Assembly: GCF_000424325.1 (NCBI RefSeq)
Contig: NZ_AUJR01000007.1
Coordinates: 62,001 to 126,000 of the forward strand
Length of the DNA stretch: 64,000 bases
From: [Clostridium] clostridioforme AGR2157
Lineage (GTDB): Bacteria > Bacillota > Clostridia > Lachnospirales > Lachnospiraceae
Direction of reading: 5' to 3'
The notes under the pieces are model-generated. The model worked only from the letters and a program-made list of their open reading frames with translations, was not told the DNA's origin and made no database searches. Made by a program: the position numbers and the translations under genes. Below, piece after piece: positions 25,955 through 33,979 of the stretch (positions are counted from its first letter, which is position 1; the number at the start of each line of letters is the position of its first letter).

Positions 25955-27103
25955 ATGGCAAACAGAATCGTATTAAACGAGACATCCTATCACGGCGCAG
26001 GCGCAATCAAGGAGATTGCAAATGAGGCAAAGGCAAGAGGCTTTAAGAAGGCTTTTGTATGTTCCGATCCTGACCTGATTAAGTTCAATGTAACCTGCAA
26101 GGTGACAAAGGTACTGGAGGATGCAGGACTGGCCTACGAGATTTATTCCAATATCAAACCTAACCCAACCATCGAGAATGTGCAGACCGGCGTTGCAGCT
26201 TTCAAGGCATCCGGCGCCGACTATATCATCGCCATTGGCGGCGGTTCCTCCATGGATACCTCCAAGGCAATCGGCGTTATCATCACCAACCCTGAATTCG
26301 AGGATGTGAGAAGTCTGGAAGGCGTTGCTCCTACCAAGAATCCGTCTGTGCCGATTATTGCAGTTCCCACCACAGCAGGCACTGCGGCGGAAGTTACCAT
26401 TAACTACGTTATCACGGATGTGGAGAAAAAGCGTAAATTCGTATGCGTGGATACCCATGATATCCCGGTAGTGGCAGTGGTTGATCCGGAGATGATGTCC
26501 TCCATGCCTAAGGGACTGACAGCAGCCACCGGCATGGATGCCCTGACCCATGCAATCGAGGGCTATACCACAAAGGGCGCCTGGGAGATGACTGACATGT
26601 TTAACCTAAAAGCTATTGAAGTCATTGCCCGCAGCCTGAGGGATGCAGTGGAGAACAAGCCGGAGGGTAGGGAAGGCATGGCTCTGGGCCAGTATCTGAC
26701 CGGAATGGGATTTTCCAACTGCGGTCTGGGCATTGTACACTCAATGGCTCACGGCCTGGGCGCTTTATATGATACCCCACACGGCGTTGCAAATGCCATC
26801 ATCCTACCAACCGTTATGGAATACAATGCACCCTGCACAGGAACCAAGTTCAGGGACATTGCTATTGCCATGGGCGTAGAGGGCGTTGAGAACATGACAC
26901 AGGAGGAATACCGCAAGGCAGCAGTGGACGCGGTAAAGAAGCTGTCCGCTGACGTAGGTATCCCGGCTGACTTAAAGGAAATCGTAAAGCCTGAGGATGT
27001 GGATTTCCTGTCACAGTCCGCCATGGATGATGCCTGCCGCCCAGGCAATCCAAAGGACCCATCCTTTGAGGATATCAAGAACCTGTATCTGTCACTGATG
27101 TAA
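25955..27103 (+). CDS. fucO: Iron-containing alcohol dehydrogenase, lactaldehyde reductase type
   Basis: 382 residues, the same length as E. coli FucO and closely similar to my recollection of it from MANR(I/M)xLNET at the start. It has GGGSSMDTSKAIG for NAD binding and TTAGTAAEVTINYVITDVEK. Metal ligands are Asp195, His199, His262 and His276, each one position before the E. coli ligands. FucO reduces L-lactaldehyde from fucose or rhamnose breakdown to 1,2-propanediol with NADH. No fucose or rhamnose genes are adjacent, so a broader role in aldehyde or diol metabolism is possible. Start ATG 25955 has AAGGAGAAG before it; a TATAAT at 25867-25872 may be its -10. Confidence 0.88.
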   Translation: MANRIVLNETSYHGAGAIKEIANEAKARGFKKAFVCSDPDLIKFNVTCKVTKVLEDAGLAYEIYSNIKPNPTIENVQTGVAAFKASGADYIIAIGGGSSMDTSKAIGVIITNPEFEDVRSLEGVAPTKNPSVPIIAVPTTAGTAAEVTINYVITDVEKKRKFVCVDTHDIPVVAVVDPEMMSSMPKGLTAATGMDALTHAIEGYTTKGAWEMTDMFNLKAIEVIARSLRDAVENKPEGREGMALGQYLTGMGFSNCGLGIVHSMAHGLGALYDTPHGVANAIILPTVMEYNAPCTGTKFRDIAIAMGVEGVENMTQEEYRKAAVDAVKKLSADVGIPADLKEIVKPEDVDFLSQSAMDDACRPGNPKDPSFEDIKNLYLSLM

Positions 27104-27135
27104 TTACATAGACAGCAGCCTATGGCAGAAGAAAG

Positions 27136-27173
27136 GCCGCAGGACATGCCCCTATTAGGGAAATGTCTGCGGC
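27136..27173 (+). terminator. Stem-loop after fucO
   Basis: GCCGCAGGACAT (27136-27147) pairs with ATGTCTGCGGC (27163-27173) with one bulged base. The following TTGAAATTT is a poor T tract, so termination efficiency is uncertain. Confidence 0.55.
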
Positions 27174-27258
27174 TTGAAATTTGTCTGCGGCATAGTCCGG
27201 CGTGCGCTGTGGACCATTCTGCGGCATAGTCCAAGTCCCCGCCGCAGTCAGTCCCGCC

Positions 27259-28350
27259 CTACAGCCACGCCTGCCCCGGTGCCAATTCCTCGCTGAATAT
27301 ACGTCCACGGTCCTTTTCATATTTTGCCTGATGATATTTAAAAAGCATTTTTCCGTCGGACACTTGGCCCAGGATTTCTATTTTGCCGGTGACATGGGAC
27401 ATGGCGTAGCGGATGCATTTGCCCTGGCCGTTCTGCATGTTCTTTGCCCCCTCCACGATGCGGCAGCCCTCTGTCAGAGGAATCTGGAACTGACTTTTTA
27501 CCCCGGATACGGGACGGCACTGGAAAATGTAATAGGGAATGACGCCGTATCTTGTCAGATCCTTTAACAGGGTTCCGAGTATCAGGATGTCATCGTTGAT
27601 TCCTTTTAACAGCACGGTCTGGTTCTTTACGATGACACCTGCGTCAATCAGGCAGCGGATAGCTCTTACTGCTTCCGGAGTCAGTTCATTTGAATGGTTG
27701 AACTGGGTTACCACATAGATTTGTTTGATTTTTGTATAGGAGGCCAGTATATCCAGAAGTTCCGGGTCATCATAAATCCGCATGGGGAGCACCACAGGGG
27801 TGCGGGTGCCGAAACGGATTAAGTCCAGATGGCTGATGGAGCTGAACGCCTCCAGATACCGGCGTATGATTTGGTTGCTGTTCAGAAAGGAATCCCCGCC
27901 GGATATGAGCACATTGGTGATTTCAGGGTGGGAGCCGATGTAGGCAGCCATCTCGTCCACATTTCCGGCTGTCTCGTCGTCGGAGATTCCCACCAGCCGT
28001 TTGCGGAAACAATGCCTGCAATACATGGCGCACCGGTGGGTGGACAGGATGAGTGCTGTCTGGGCGTATTTGTGCTGCAGGCCGGGAAGCACGGTGTTGT
28101 CCGCTTCTCCGCTGGTATCAAAGTCCCCTGACAGATCGGTTTCACGGATGGAGGGTATGGACATCCTGAACACAGGGTCCTGTTCCGGATTGTTCCAGTC
28201 AATGAGGGACAGATAATATCTTGTGACTGTCATGGGAAAGCGTTCCAGGATCCGGGTCATGTGTTCCTCCTCCTGGCTGGTAAGTCTCATATACGTTCTC
28301 AGTTCCTCGGCGCGGGTTACGTTGTTTCTCAGTGTTTCATTCCAATTCAT
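27259..28350 (-). CDS. KamA-family radical SAM protein (lysine 2,3-aminomutase-like)
   Basis: 363 residues from the ATG at 28350; AAGGGG 8 bases upstream favours it over an ATG 21 bases earlier. The radical SAM cluster motif is C107-x3-C111-x2-C114 (STHRCAMYCRHCFRKRLVG). Further KamA landmarks are ISGGDSFL, the RFGTRTPVVLPMRI strand and VVTQFNH, the last two contributing to PLP and substrate binding in aminomutases. Members move an amino group between carbons of lysine or related substrates. It lacks the long N- and C-terminal parts of true LAM (~416 residues) and has no EF-P or lysine-degradation neighbours, so the substrate is open. Confidence 0.8.
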   Translation of the reverse strand: MNWNETLRNNVTRAEELRTYMRLTSQEEEHMTRILERFPMTVTRYYLSLIDWNNPEQDPVFRMSIPSIRETDLSGDFDTSGEADNTVLPGLQHKYAQTALILSTHRCAMYCRHCFRKRLVGISDDETAGNVDEMAAYIGSHPEITNVLISGGDSFLNSNQIIRRYLEAFSSISHLDLIRFGTRTPVVLPMRIYDDPELLDILASYTKIKQIYVVTQFNHSNELTPEAVRAIRCLIDAGVIVKNQTVLLKGINDDILILGTLLKDLTRYGVIPYYIFQCRPVSGVKSQFQIPLTEGCRIVEGAKNMQNGQGKCIRYAMSHVTGKIEILGQVSDGKMLFKYHQAKYEKDRGRIFSEELAPGQAWL

Positions 28351-28529
28351 CCAATCATCCCCTTCATTCATTATTTTTTCTATTATAACATCAGGAACAG
28401 CAGACTATGATGAATAAAAAGTGAAAGTTTTGTGAATTTAAACTTTTTTGTATATGGTATTCCCAGGGACTCCATGGTAGAATGAAAGAACCCAAAAGAA
28501 ATTGATGTAAAAAGGAGTGTGTAATATAT

Positions 28530-29330
28530 ATGGGAATGCAGATTACAGTAAAGGATAAGAACGATGCGGTAAAGGCAGAGGCCATGGGCAGAGAACAGGC
28601 CGTATTGGCATGGAAGGGCGAATACGAGGAGGGGGATAAGATTCTTTTTTCCCTTCCGGAAAAGAACCGCTTTTATATCATACGGGTGGATGATACCATG
28701 GATGAGGCATTCATCTATGGGGCCGGTAATGAGCTGGTCTATGAGGTCCCCTTTGCAGAGGGGAAGACATCCTATAACCCCAAGTCTTTTACAGGAGAGC
28801 GCCACTATCTGACCATGCGCTATGCCAGGGATTATGAGATTAAGTCATACCGGAATCTGGCAAAGAACGTTATGGACCAGCACAAGGGCCAGGAATGCTA
28901 TCCCCACGCCCATGCTAATGTGGAAACCAGGGGAGAGGCCGTGTTTGCGGCCCGCAACGCCATTGACGGGGTGAAGGCAAACCTGTCCCACGGAAAGTGG
29001 CCATATGAGTCATGGGGAATCAATATGCAGGACGATGCCCTAATGACGCTGGAGTTTGGACGCCCCGTGGATTTTGACCAGATTGTCCTCTATACAAGGG
29101 CGGACTTCCCTCATGACAACTGGTGGAAAAAGGTGACATTTACTTTTTCCGACGGAACCTCTGAGACAGTGGAGCTTGAAAAGAGCGTTGAACCCCATAT
29201 CATCAGTCTGGAGCGCAAGGGTATCACATGGCTTACCTTCGGACAGCTTATCAAGGCAGACGACCCCTCTCCCTTTCCTGCCCTGACACAGATTGAGGTC
29301 TATGGCCGGGAGCATGAGGCCATGCTTTAA
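28530..29330 (+). CDS. F5/8-type C (discoidin-like) carbohydrate-binding domain protein
   Basis: 266 residues, cytoplasmic by sequence, since there is no signal peptide. The N-terminal half is a beta domain with FYIIRVDDTMDEAFIYG. The C-terminal half (~140-262) has the jelly-roll pattern of discoidin-like carbohydrate-binding modules: AARNAIDGVKANLSHGKWPY, a WGINMQDDALMTLEFG strand, VDFDQIVLYTRADFPHDNWW, and ALTQIEVYG at the end. Similar proteins are common in gut Firmicutes, usually annotated as carbohydrate-binding or hypothetical. AAAGGAG precedes the start, and a TAGAAT -10 lies at 28478-28483. No operon partners, so the ligand is unknown. Confidence 0.65.
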   Translation: MGMQITVKDKNDAVKAEAMGREQAVLAWKGEYEEGDKILFSLPEKNRFYIIRVDDTMDEAFIYGAGNELVYEVPFAEGKTSYNPKSFTGERHYLTMRYARDYEIKSYRNLAKNVMDQHKGQECYPHAHANVETRGEAVFAARNAIDGVKANLSHGKWPYESWGINMQDDALMTLEFGRPVDFDQIVLYTRADFPHDNWWKKVTFTFSDGTSETVELEKSVEPHIISLERKGITWLTFGQLIKADDPSPFPALTQIEVYGREHEAML

Positions 29331-29442
29331 GGTGTGGCCGGGAGCATTCTCGGTGGCATCCACGAGCTGTCCGCGGGGCGGCACTGCCATGTTTGCCCTG
29401 CTGGCCCTGGCCGGGGGCCTGGGATATGCAGGCAGTGTATAA
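29331..29442 (+). pseudogene. Relic of a major-facilitator-superfamily transporter
   Basis: Directly after the preceding stop, the frame ending at TAA 29440-29442 reads WPGAFSVASTSCPRGGTAMF then ALLALAGGLGYAGSV. This looks like an internal MFS segment (PGxxS...RGGTAMFALLALAGDLG) found in many Clostridia sugar-type transporters. There is no start, no upstream or downstream continuation, and a stop where the helix should go on. I read it as a decayed fragment of about 37 codons. Confidence is limited because the segment is short. Confidence 0.45.
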
Positions 29443-29535
29443 TAACAGGGGAAAAAGCAATATACTCAATAATTGGATAATGACGTGGTTCCGTCCCGGG
29501 AGATATTTGTGAATATATGTATTTCCGGGAGAGAT

Positions 29536-29564
29536 TTTACACATAATTTACATAGACTTTACAT
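29536..29564 (+). promoter_or_regulatory. Pho-box-like triple direct repeat
   Basis: Three TTTACAY heptamers at 29536-29542, 29547-29553 and 29558-29564, each separated by exactly 4 bases (11-bp period). This matches the geometry of PhoB/PhoP boxes. It lies upstream of a sigma-70-type promoter and of a sodium/phosphate cotransporter gene, the expected target under phosphate limitation. Confidence 0.7.
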
Positions 29565-29582
29565 TACTGGCGGGAAACGATA

Positions 29583-29611
29583 TTGACGACATATGAAATA
29601 TCCCGTATAAT
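29583..29611 (+). promoter_or_regulatory. Sigma-A promoter upstream of the Na/Pi cotransporter
   Basis: TTGACG (29583-29588), a 17-base spacer, TATAAT (29606-29611). Its start would be near 29618, giving a ~250-base leader before the cotransporter gene. The three Pho-box-like repeats end 19 bases before the -35. Confidence 0.75.
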
Positions 29612-29747
29612 GAGTATGTGTAAAGAAGTCGTAAAAAAATGGTAAATAATCAGGAAACGAGGCTATAGATATCATGGGAAACGCCCTGTGTGACGGATGC
29701 CGCAAGAATATGATAAAGGAGGCATAACCTGCGATCTTTTGTTTGGG

Positions 29748-29770
29748 ATGGCGGGCTATGCCATATTTTT
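29748..29770 (+). terminator. Possible leader terminator before the cotransporter gene
   Basis: ATGGC (29748-29752) pairs with GCCAT (29760-29764), followed by ATTTTT. The stem is short, so this is weak. If real, the promoter at 29583 would make a ~150-base leader RNA or attenuated transcript. The rest of 29443-29867 holds no ORF that I can support. Confidence 0.35.
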
Positions 29771-29867
29771 GCCCATTTTTACCCGGAATCATTCCGGGAC
29801 GCACGAGATTATCCATAAAATGATAATATAGTAAGAACTTATTTCCTCAGACAAAAGGAGAAAACAC

Positions 29868-31538
29868 ATGGGAGTAGAATTGGTTTTAAGCCTGCTGGGC
29901 GGCCTGGCCCTGTTCATGTACGGCATGCAGATGATGAGTACCAATCTGGAGGCTGTGGCTGGAAACCGTATGAAGCAGATACTGGAGCGCCTTACGGCAA
30001 ACCGTTTTCTGGGAGTGCTGGTGGGCACCGGAATCACGGCCCTGATTCAGTCGTCTTCAGCAACAACCGTCATGACCGTAGGATTTGTCAACTCAGGTCT
30101 TATGACATTGAAGCAGGCTGTATGGATTATCATGGGTGCCAATGTGGGCACCACCATTACGGGACAGCTTATTGCCCTGGACATAGGAGCCTTGGCCCCG
30201 CTAATCGCCTTTGTGGGCGTCATGTCCCTGATTTTCTCGAAAAATAAAAAGGTACAGCATGTGGGAGGCATTATCGCCGGTATCGGTGTCCTGTTCATCG
30301 GTATGGGCATGATGAGCGATGCCATGGTTCCGCTGAGGGATTCTGAGACCTTCATCCACATGGTGACCAAGTTTTCCAATCCCCTTCTGGGAATCCTGGT
30401 GGGCGCGGTATTTACAGCCATCATCCAGTCCTCGTCCGCGTCTGTGGGTATCCTTCAGGCCCTGGCCATGGGCGGCGTCATCAACCTTCACAGTGCCGTG
30501 TTCGTGCTGTTCGGCCAGAATATCGGTACCTGTATCACGGCGCTTCTGGCTTCCGTGGGAACCAGCCGCAATGCAAAGCGCACCACGCTGATTCACCTGA
30601 TGTTCAACGTGATTGGTACGGCGCTGTTTGTGACCCTGTGCATCCTGACTCCGTTTACGGACTTCATGGTAAGCCTGACTCCGGATAATCCGGTGGCTCA
30701 GATTGCAAATGTCCATACCATCTTCAATATCAGCACCACCCTCATTCTTCTGCCCTTTGGCGCGCTTTTGGAGAAGATTGCCATTGCCATTCTTCCGGAT
30801 AAGGCAGTGTATGTAAAGGATGCGGACCAGTGGTTCGAGGGACTTATGGCCTCCAAGCACCACCTTGGTATCTCCACCATTGCGATCAACCAGATTCATG
30901 ATGAGATTAAGGGAATGCTGGCAACAGCGGCAGAGAATGTATCCCAGAGCTTCAAGGCAGTGGAGGATGGTGCTTCGGAAGGAATCCAGGCTATCACGGA
31001 TCGGGAAGAGGAGATTGATTTAAGCAATATGAGGCTGTCCCAGAAGATTTCCAAGATACTTGTGCTGGACCAGACGCCCAAGGATATTGACACCCTGAAC
31101 AGGATGTATACCATTCTGGGAAATATTGAGCGAATCGGCGACCATGCCATGAACCTGGCGGAGTATGCCGAAACCATAGAGGCAAAAGGACTTCAGTTTT
31201 CAAATTACGCAAAGAAGGAATTCGCTGTCATGGAGGAAACCTGCCGGGAAGGCATGGAGCTTTTGATGGCGGCAGCTGCCGGGGACACGCAGTCCCCGCT
31301 GCCTAAGGTGGCTGAGATTGAACAGAGGATTGACGATATAACCCGCAAGTTCCGTCAGAACCAGATTGACCGCATGCGGGAGGGCAACTGCAATGTGGAG
31401 TCCTCCATCCTGTATTCGGAAATGCTGACTGACTATGAGCGAATCGGCGACCATATGCTGAACATCGCCCAGGCCTATGACGCCATAGAGTGGTCCGGGG
31501 ACAGACAGCAGCGGCAATCGCGTGAGTTTTGTGATTAA
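29868..31538 (+). CDS. Na+/phosphate cotransporter with C-terminal PhoU-like domain
   Basis: 556 residues. The membrane half (~1-320) carries the two inverted Na_Pi_cotrans repeats, each with the QSSSA signature (TALIQSSSATTVMTVGF and TAIIQSSSASVGILQAL). The C-terminal ~200 residues form a PhoU-like helical bundle with two NIERIGDHAMNLAE / YERIGDHMLNIAQ repeats, the PhoU metal-binding pattern. NptA/YjbB-type proteins move phosphate with sodium; E. coli YjbB exports it when internal levels are high. AAAGGAG precedes the start. The upstream Pho-box-like repeats suggest regulation by phosphate. Confidence 0.88.
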   Translation: MGVELVLSLLGGLALFMYGMQMMSTNLEAVAGNRMKQILERLTANRFLGVLVGTGITALIQSSSATTVMTVGFVNSGLMTLKQAVWIIMGANVGTTITGQLIALDIGALAPLIAFVGVMSLIFSKNKKVQHVGGIIAGIGVLFIGMGMMSDAMVPLRDSETFIHMVTKFSNPLLGILVGAVFTAIIQSSSASVGILQALAMGGVINLHSAVFVLFGQNIGTCITALLASVGTSRNAKRTTLIHLMFNVIGTALFVTLCILTPFTDFMVSLTPDNPVAQIANVHTIFNISTTLILLPFGALLEKIAIAILPDKAVYVKDADQWFEGLMASKHHLGISTIAINQIHDEIKGMLATAAENVSQSFKAVEDGASEGIQAITDREEEIDLSNMRLSQKISKILVLDQTPKDIDTLNRMYTILGNIERIGDHAMNLAEYAETIEAKGLQFSNYAKKEFAVMEETCREGMELLMAAAAGDTQSPLPKVAEIEQRIDDITRKFRQNQIDRMREGNCNVESSILYSEMLTDYERIGDHMLNIAQAYDAIEWSGDRQQRQSREFCD

Positions 31539-31615
31539 AACATAGAATCCGCATATATCGGTTGAATCCGTATGTACCAGTTGAATATGCATGTACCAGT
31601 TAAATGAATAATAAT

Positions 31616-31661
31616 CAGGCCCTGGGGCGCTGTGAATATCACGGCTCCTCAGGGCCTTTTT
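31616..31661 (+). terminator. Rho-independent terminator after the cotransporter
   Basis: GGCCCTG (31618-31624) pairs with CAGGGCC (31650-31656), with an inner CGCTGTGA/TCACGG stem and a TTTTT tail (31657-31661). Just before it lies an imperfect duplication around two TGTACCAGTT segments. Confidence 0.85.
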
Positions 31662-31711
31662 GCGTTTTCATGGATTTATCACTTTTGTTTTTTTTGCGTT
31701 GTGCAATATGC

Positions 31712-31729
31712 ATATGACAAATGTCATAT
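31712..31729. promoter_or_regulatory. 18-bp palindrome, copy 1 (probable operator)
   Basis: ATATGACA-AA-TGTCATAT, perfect arms. The identical 18 bases recur at 34722-34739 before the ABC transporter operon. It sits 36 bases upstream of a likely -35 of the PfkB kinase operon, the position of an activator site. Confidence 0.7.
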
Positions 31730-31764
31730 TAAATATTACCTATGTAATAATTGCACACAAACCA

Positions 31765-31793
31765 TTGGATTTATCCTTGAAAACTGCTATGAT
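31765..31793 (+). promoter_or_regulatory. Probable promoter of the kinase-aldolase-isomerase operon
   Basis: TTGGAT (31765-31770), a 17-base spacer, TATGAT (31788-31793), 24 bases before the first ATG of the operon (31817). Confidence 0.5.
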
Positions 31794-31842
31794 TGGGTGC
31801 GGAAGGGGGAAGTAAGATGGAAGAAGGAAAAAAAAGATAGCA

Positions 31843-32946
31843 GTGGCCGGGCATATTTCCCTGGACATTACGCCGGTTTTCCAAAACAGCGGGAAGCAGA
31901 AGCTCTCTGAACTGTTTCAGCCGGGAAAGCTGCTTAAGGTGGGAAAAGCCATGATGTGCACCGGAGGAGCTGTTTCCAACACAGGTCTGGGTCTCAAATG
32001 TCTGGGAGCGGACGTGGTTCTGATGGCTAAAATAGGGGATGATTATTTTGGGAATGCACTGAAGGACATGATAAGCGCACACGGCTGTGAGACCTGCATC
32101 AGCCAGGTTCCGGGGGAGAATACATCCTATACCATTGTGCTGGCTCCCAAGGGACTGGACCGGTTTTTTCTTCACGATCCGGGCTGCAATGATACCTTTG
32201 GCTGCGAGGACGTGGACTTTGGGAAAGTAGGGGAAGCGGCACATTTTCATTTTGGTTATCCTCCAATCATGCGAAAGTTCTATCTGGATGACGGGGAGGA
32301 GCTGGTAAGGCTTTTTAAGAAGGTAAAATCCATGGGGCTTACCACGTCCCTGGACCTGGTAGCGGTGGACCCGGATTCCGAAGCGGCAGGCAGGGACTGG
32401 GCAAAGATACTGGAACGGGTGCTGCCCTATGTGGATTTCTTCGTGCCAAGCATTGAGGAGCTGGGATACATGCTGGACCGCCCCCTGTACTGCAAATGGC
32501 AGGAGACGGCAGGAGGCGGGGATGTCACAGGCATATTGTCTCTGAAGGAGGACGTGGAGCCTTTGGCTGCCAGAGCGCTGTCCATGGGGACCAGGTGCGT
32601 TCTTCTGAAATGCGGGGCAGCGGGCATGTACCTGAAGACAGCACCTGAGCCGGTGTGGAAGGAGTTCCTGCCGGGATTTACAGGATGGAATGATATCAGC
32701 CATTTTGAGGACAGCTATGTACCGGACTGCATCCTGTCAGGGACAGGGGCAGGGGATACCAGCATCGCCGCCTTCATAAAGGCCATGCTGGACGGCTGTG
32801 CGCCGCTTGAATGCGTCCGGCTGGCAGCTGCCACGGGTGCCTCCTGCGTCACGGCCTACGACGCCCTGAGCGGCCTGCTGTCCTTTGAGGAGCTGAGGCA
32901 GAAGATGGAGGCAGGATGGGAGAAGCAGAACATCATCCGCCCGTGA
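31843..32946 (+). CDS. PfkB-family carbohydrate kinase with disrupted start
   Basis: 367 residues from GTG 31843. PfkB landmarks are TGGAVSNTGLGLKCLGADV near residue 41, and the ATP/anion-hole motif SGTGAGDTSIAAF near the C-terminus with the catalytic Asp. It phosphorylates a sugar; the adjacent aldolase suggests the product is cleaved. Oddity: the natural N-terminus KIAVAGHISLDITPVF begins upstream of GTG in this frame, with no start codon available. ATG 31817, with GGGGGAAG before it, is in another frame and hits TAG at 31838 after eight A residues (31828-31835). One extra A, or a -1 slip, would give MEEGKKKIAVAGH. Translation may need slippage, or the gene may be frameshifted here. Confidence 0.75.
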   Translation: MAGHISLDITPVFQNSGKQKLSELFQPGKLLKVGKAMMCTGGAVSNTGLGLKCLGADVVLMAKIGDDYFGNALKDMISAHGCETCISQVPGENTSYTIVLAPKGLDRFFLHDPGCNDTFGCEDVDFGKVGEAAHFHFGYPPIMRKFYLDDGEELVRLFKKVKSMGLTTSLDLVAVDPDSEAAGRDWAKILERVLPYVDFFVPSIEELGYMLDRPLYCKWQETAGGGDVTGILSLKEDVEPLAARALSMGTRCVLLKCGAAGMYLKTAPEPVWKEFLPGFTGWNDISHFEDSYVPDCILSGTGAGDTSIAAFIKAMLDGCAPLECVRLAAATGASCVTAYDALSGLLSFEELRQKMEAGWEKQNIIRP

Positions 32947-32950
32947 CATA

Positions 32951-33025
32951 AAACGAATACCCTTTGTGGCCAAACAAACGAATACCCTTTGGGGCCAAAC
33001 AAACGAATGCTCTTTGGGGCCAAAA
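32951..33025. repeat. Three tandem 25-bp repeats between kinase and aldolase
   Basis: Copies at 32951-32975, 32976-33000 and 33001-33025 begin AAACGAATACCCTTTG and end GGCCAAA(C/A); copies 1 and 2 differ at one base, copy 3 at three. Each unit contains the near-palindrome TTTGGGGCCAAA. It lies 5 bases after the kinase stop and 72 bases before the aldolase. Confidence 0.9.
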
Positions 33026-33097
33026 CGCGGATGGTTTCGAAAGACAGAAGAACCATGAATGTTCCGGCACAGGCCGGAAGAAAGGAGAATATATAAC

Positions 33098-33958
33098 ATG
33101 TTAGTTTCAATGAAAGCGGTCTTAGACCTGGCAGATGCAAAAAAGATAGCAGTTGGCGCCTTCAACATCACATCCCTGGAGGGAATTCAGGCCGTATTAG
33201 GGGCGGCTGAGGAGCTGGGACAGCCGGTTATTCTGCAGTTTGCGCCGGTCCATGAGTCCATTGTCCCTCTTAAGGTCATCGGGCCTGTGATGGTGATGAT
33301 GGCAGAGAAATCCTCTGTGCCTGTATGCGTCCATCTGGACCACGGCGATAAGCTGGAAATCCTCCGGGAAGCCCTGGAAATGGGATTCACCTCAGTGATG
33401 TACGACGGTTCCGTTCTGCCCTTTGAGGAAAATGCGGCAAACACAAAGATTACAGTGGAAATGGCCGGAAACTGGGACGCTTCTGTGGAGGCTGAGATTG
33501 GAGCCATGGGAAGGCAGGAATTCTCAAGCGTTGGAGAAGGCGAAGAAGGGGAGGCTGTGGAGAGCTGCTATACGGACCCGGAACAGGCCCGCGCTTTCAC
33601 CACACTCACCGGGATAGATGCCCTGGCCTGCTCATTCGGCACCGTGCACGGGCTGTATCTGACCACGCCAAAGCTGGATTTTGACAGGATACACAGGATT
33701 CGGGAAAGCATTGGCATTCCCATCGTGATGCACGGCGGCTCCGGGGTCAGCGACGAAGATTTTAAGAAATGCATTGCCAACGGGGTCAGGAAAATCAATT
33801 ACTACACCTACCTGGCCAAGGCGGGCGGCATGTATGTAAAAGAAAAATGCGCGGCAGCCGGGGAATATGTATTTTTCCACGATGTAACCCAGTGGGCAGT
33901 CCAGGCCATGAAGGAGGATGTGCTCCACACAATCAAGGTGTTCTCGCATCTGGAGTAA
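33098..33958 (+). CDS. Class II fructose-bisphosphate/tagatose-type aldolase
   Basis: 286 residues from ATG 33098; AAAGGAG 10 bases before it overrides an ATG at 33059. The class II TIM-barrel signature is clear: VGAFNITSLEGIQAVLGAA, zinc-site VCVHLDHGDKLE, the active-site loop GFTSVMYDGSVLPFEEN, a second zinc region FGTVHGLY, and IVMHGGSGVSDEDFKK. These Zn enzymes split ketose 1-phosphate or 1,6-bisphosphate into dihydroxyacetone phosphate and an aldehyde. Between a PfkB kinase and a lyxose-isomerase-like gene, a pathway isomerise-phosphorylate-cleave is likely. The exact sugar is not readable from sequence. Confidence 0.88.
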   Translation: MLVSMKAVLDLADAKKIAVGAFNITSLEGIQAVLGAAEELGQPVILQFAPVHESIVPLKVIGPVMVMMAEKSSVPVCVHLDHGDKLEILREALEMGFTSVMYDGSVLPFEENAANTKITVEMAGNWDASVEAEIGAMGRQEFSSVGEGEEGEAVESCYTDPEQARAFTTLTGIDALACSFGTVHGLYLTTPKLDFDRIHRIRESIGIPIVMHGGSGVSDEDFKKCIANGVRKINYYTYLAKAGGMYVKEKCAAAGEYVFFHDVTQWAVQAMKEDVLHTIKVFSHLE

Positions 33959-33979
33959 GACGGAAAAGGAGGAAAGGCC

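Noticed and set aside
27202-27567. Plus-strand ORF after fucO
   Set aside because: It overlaps the 3' end of the KamA-type gene in antisense and has no family pattern.
32951-33025. 25-bp repeats as a CRISPR array
   Set aside because: Copies abut directly with no spacers, only three units exist, and no cas gene is nearby.
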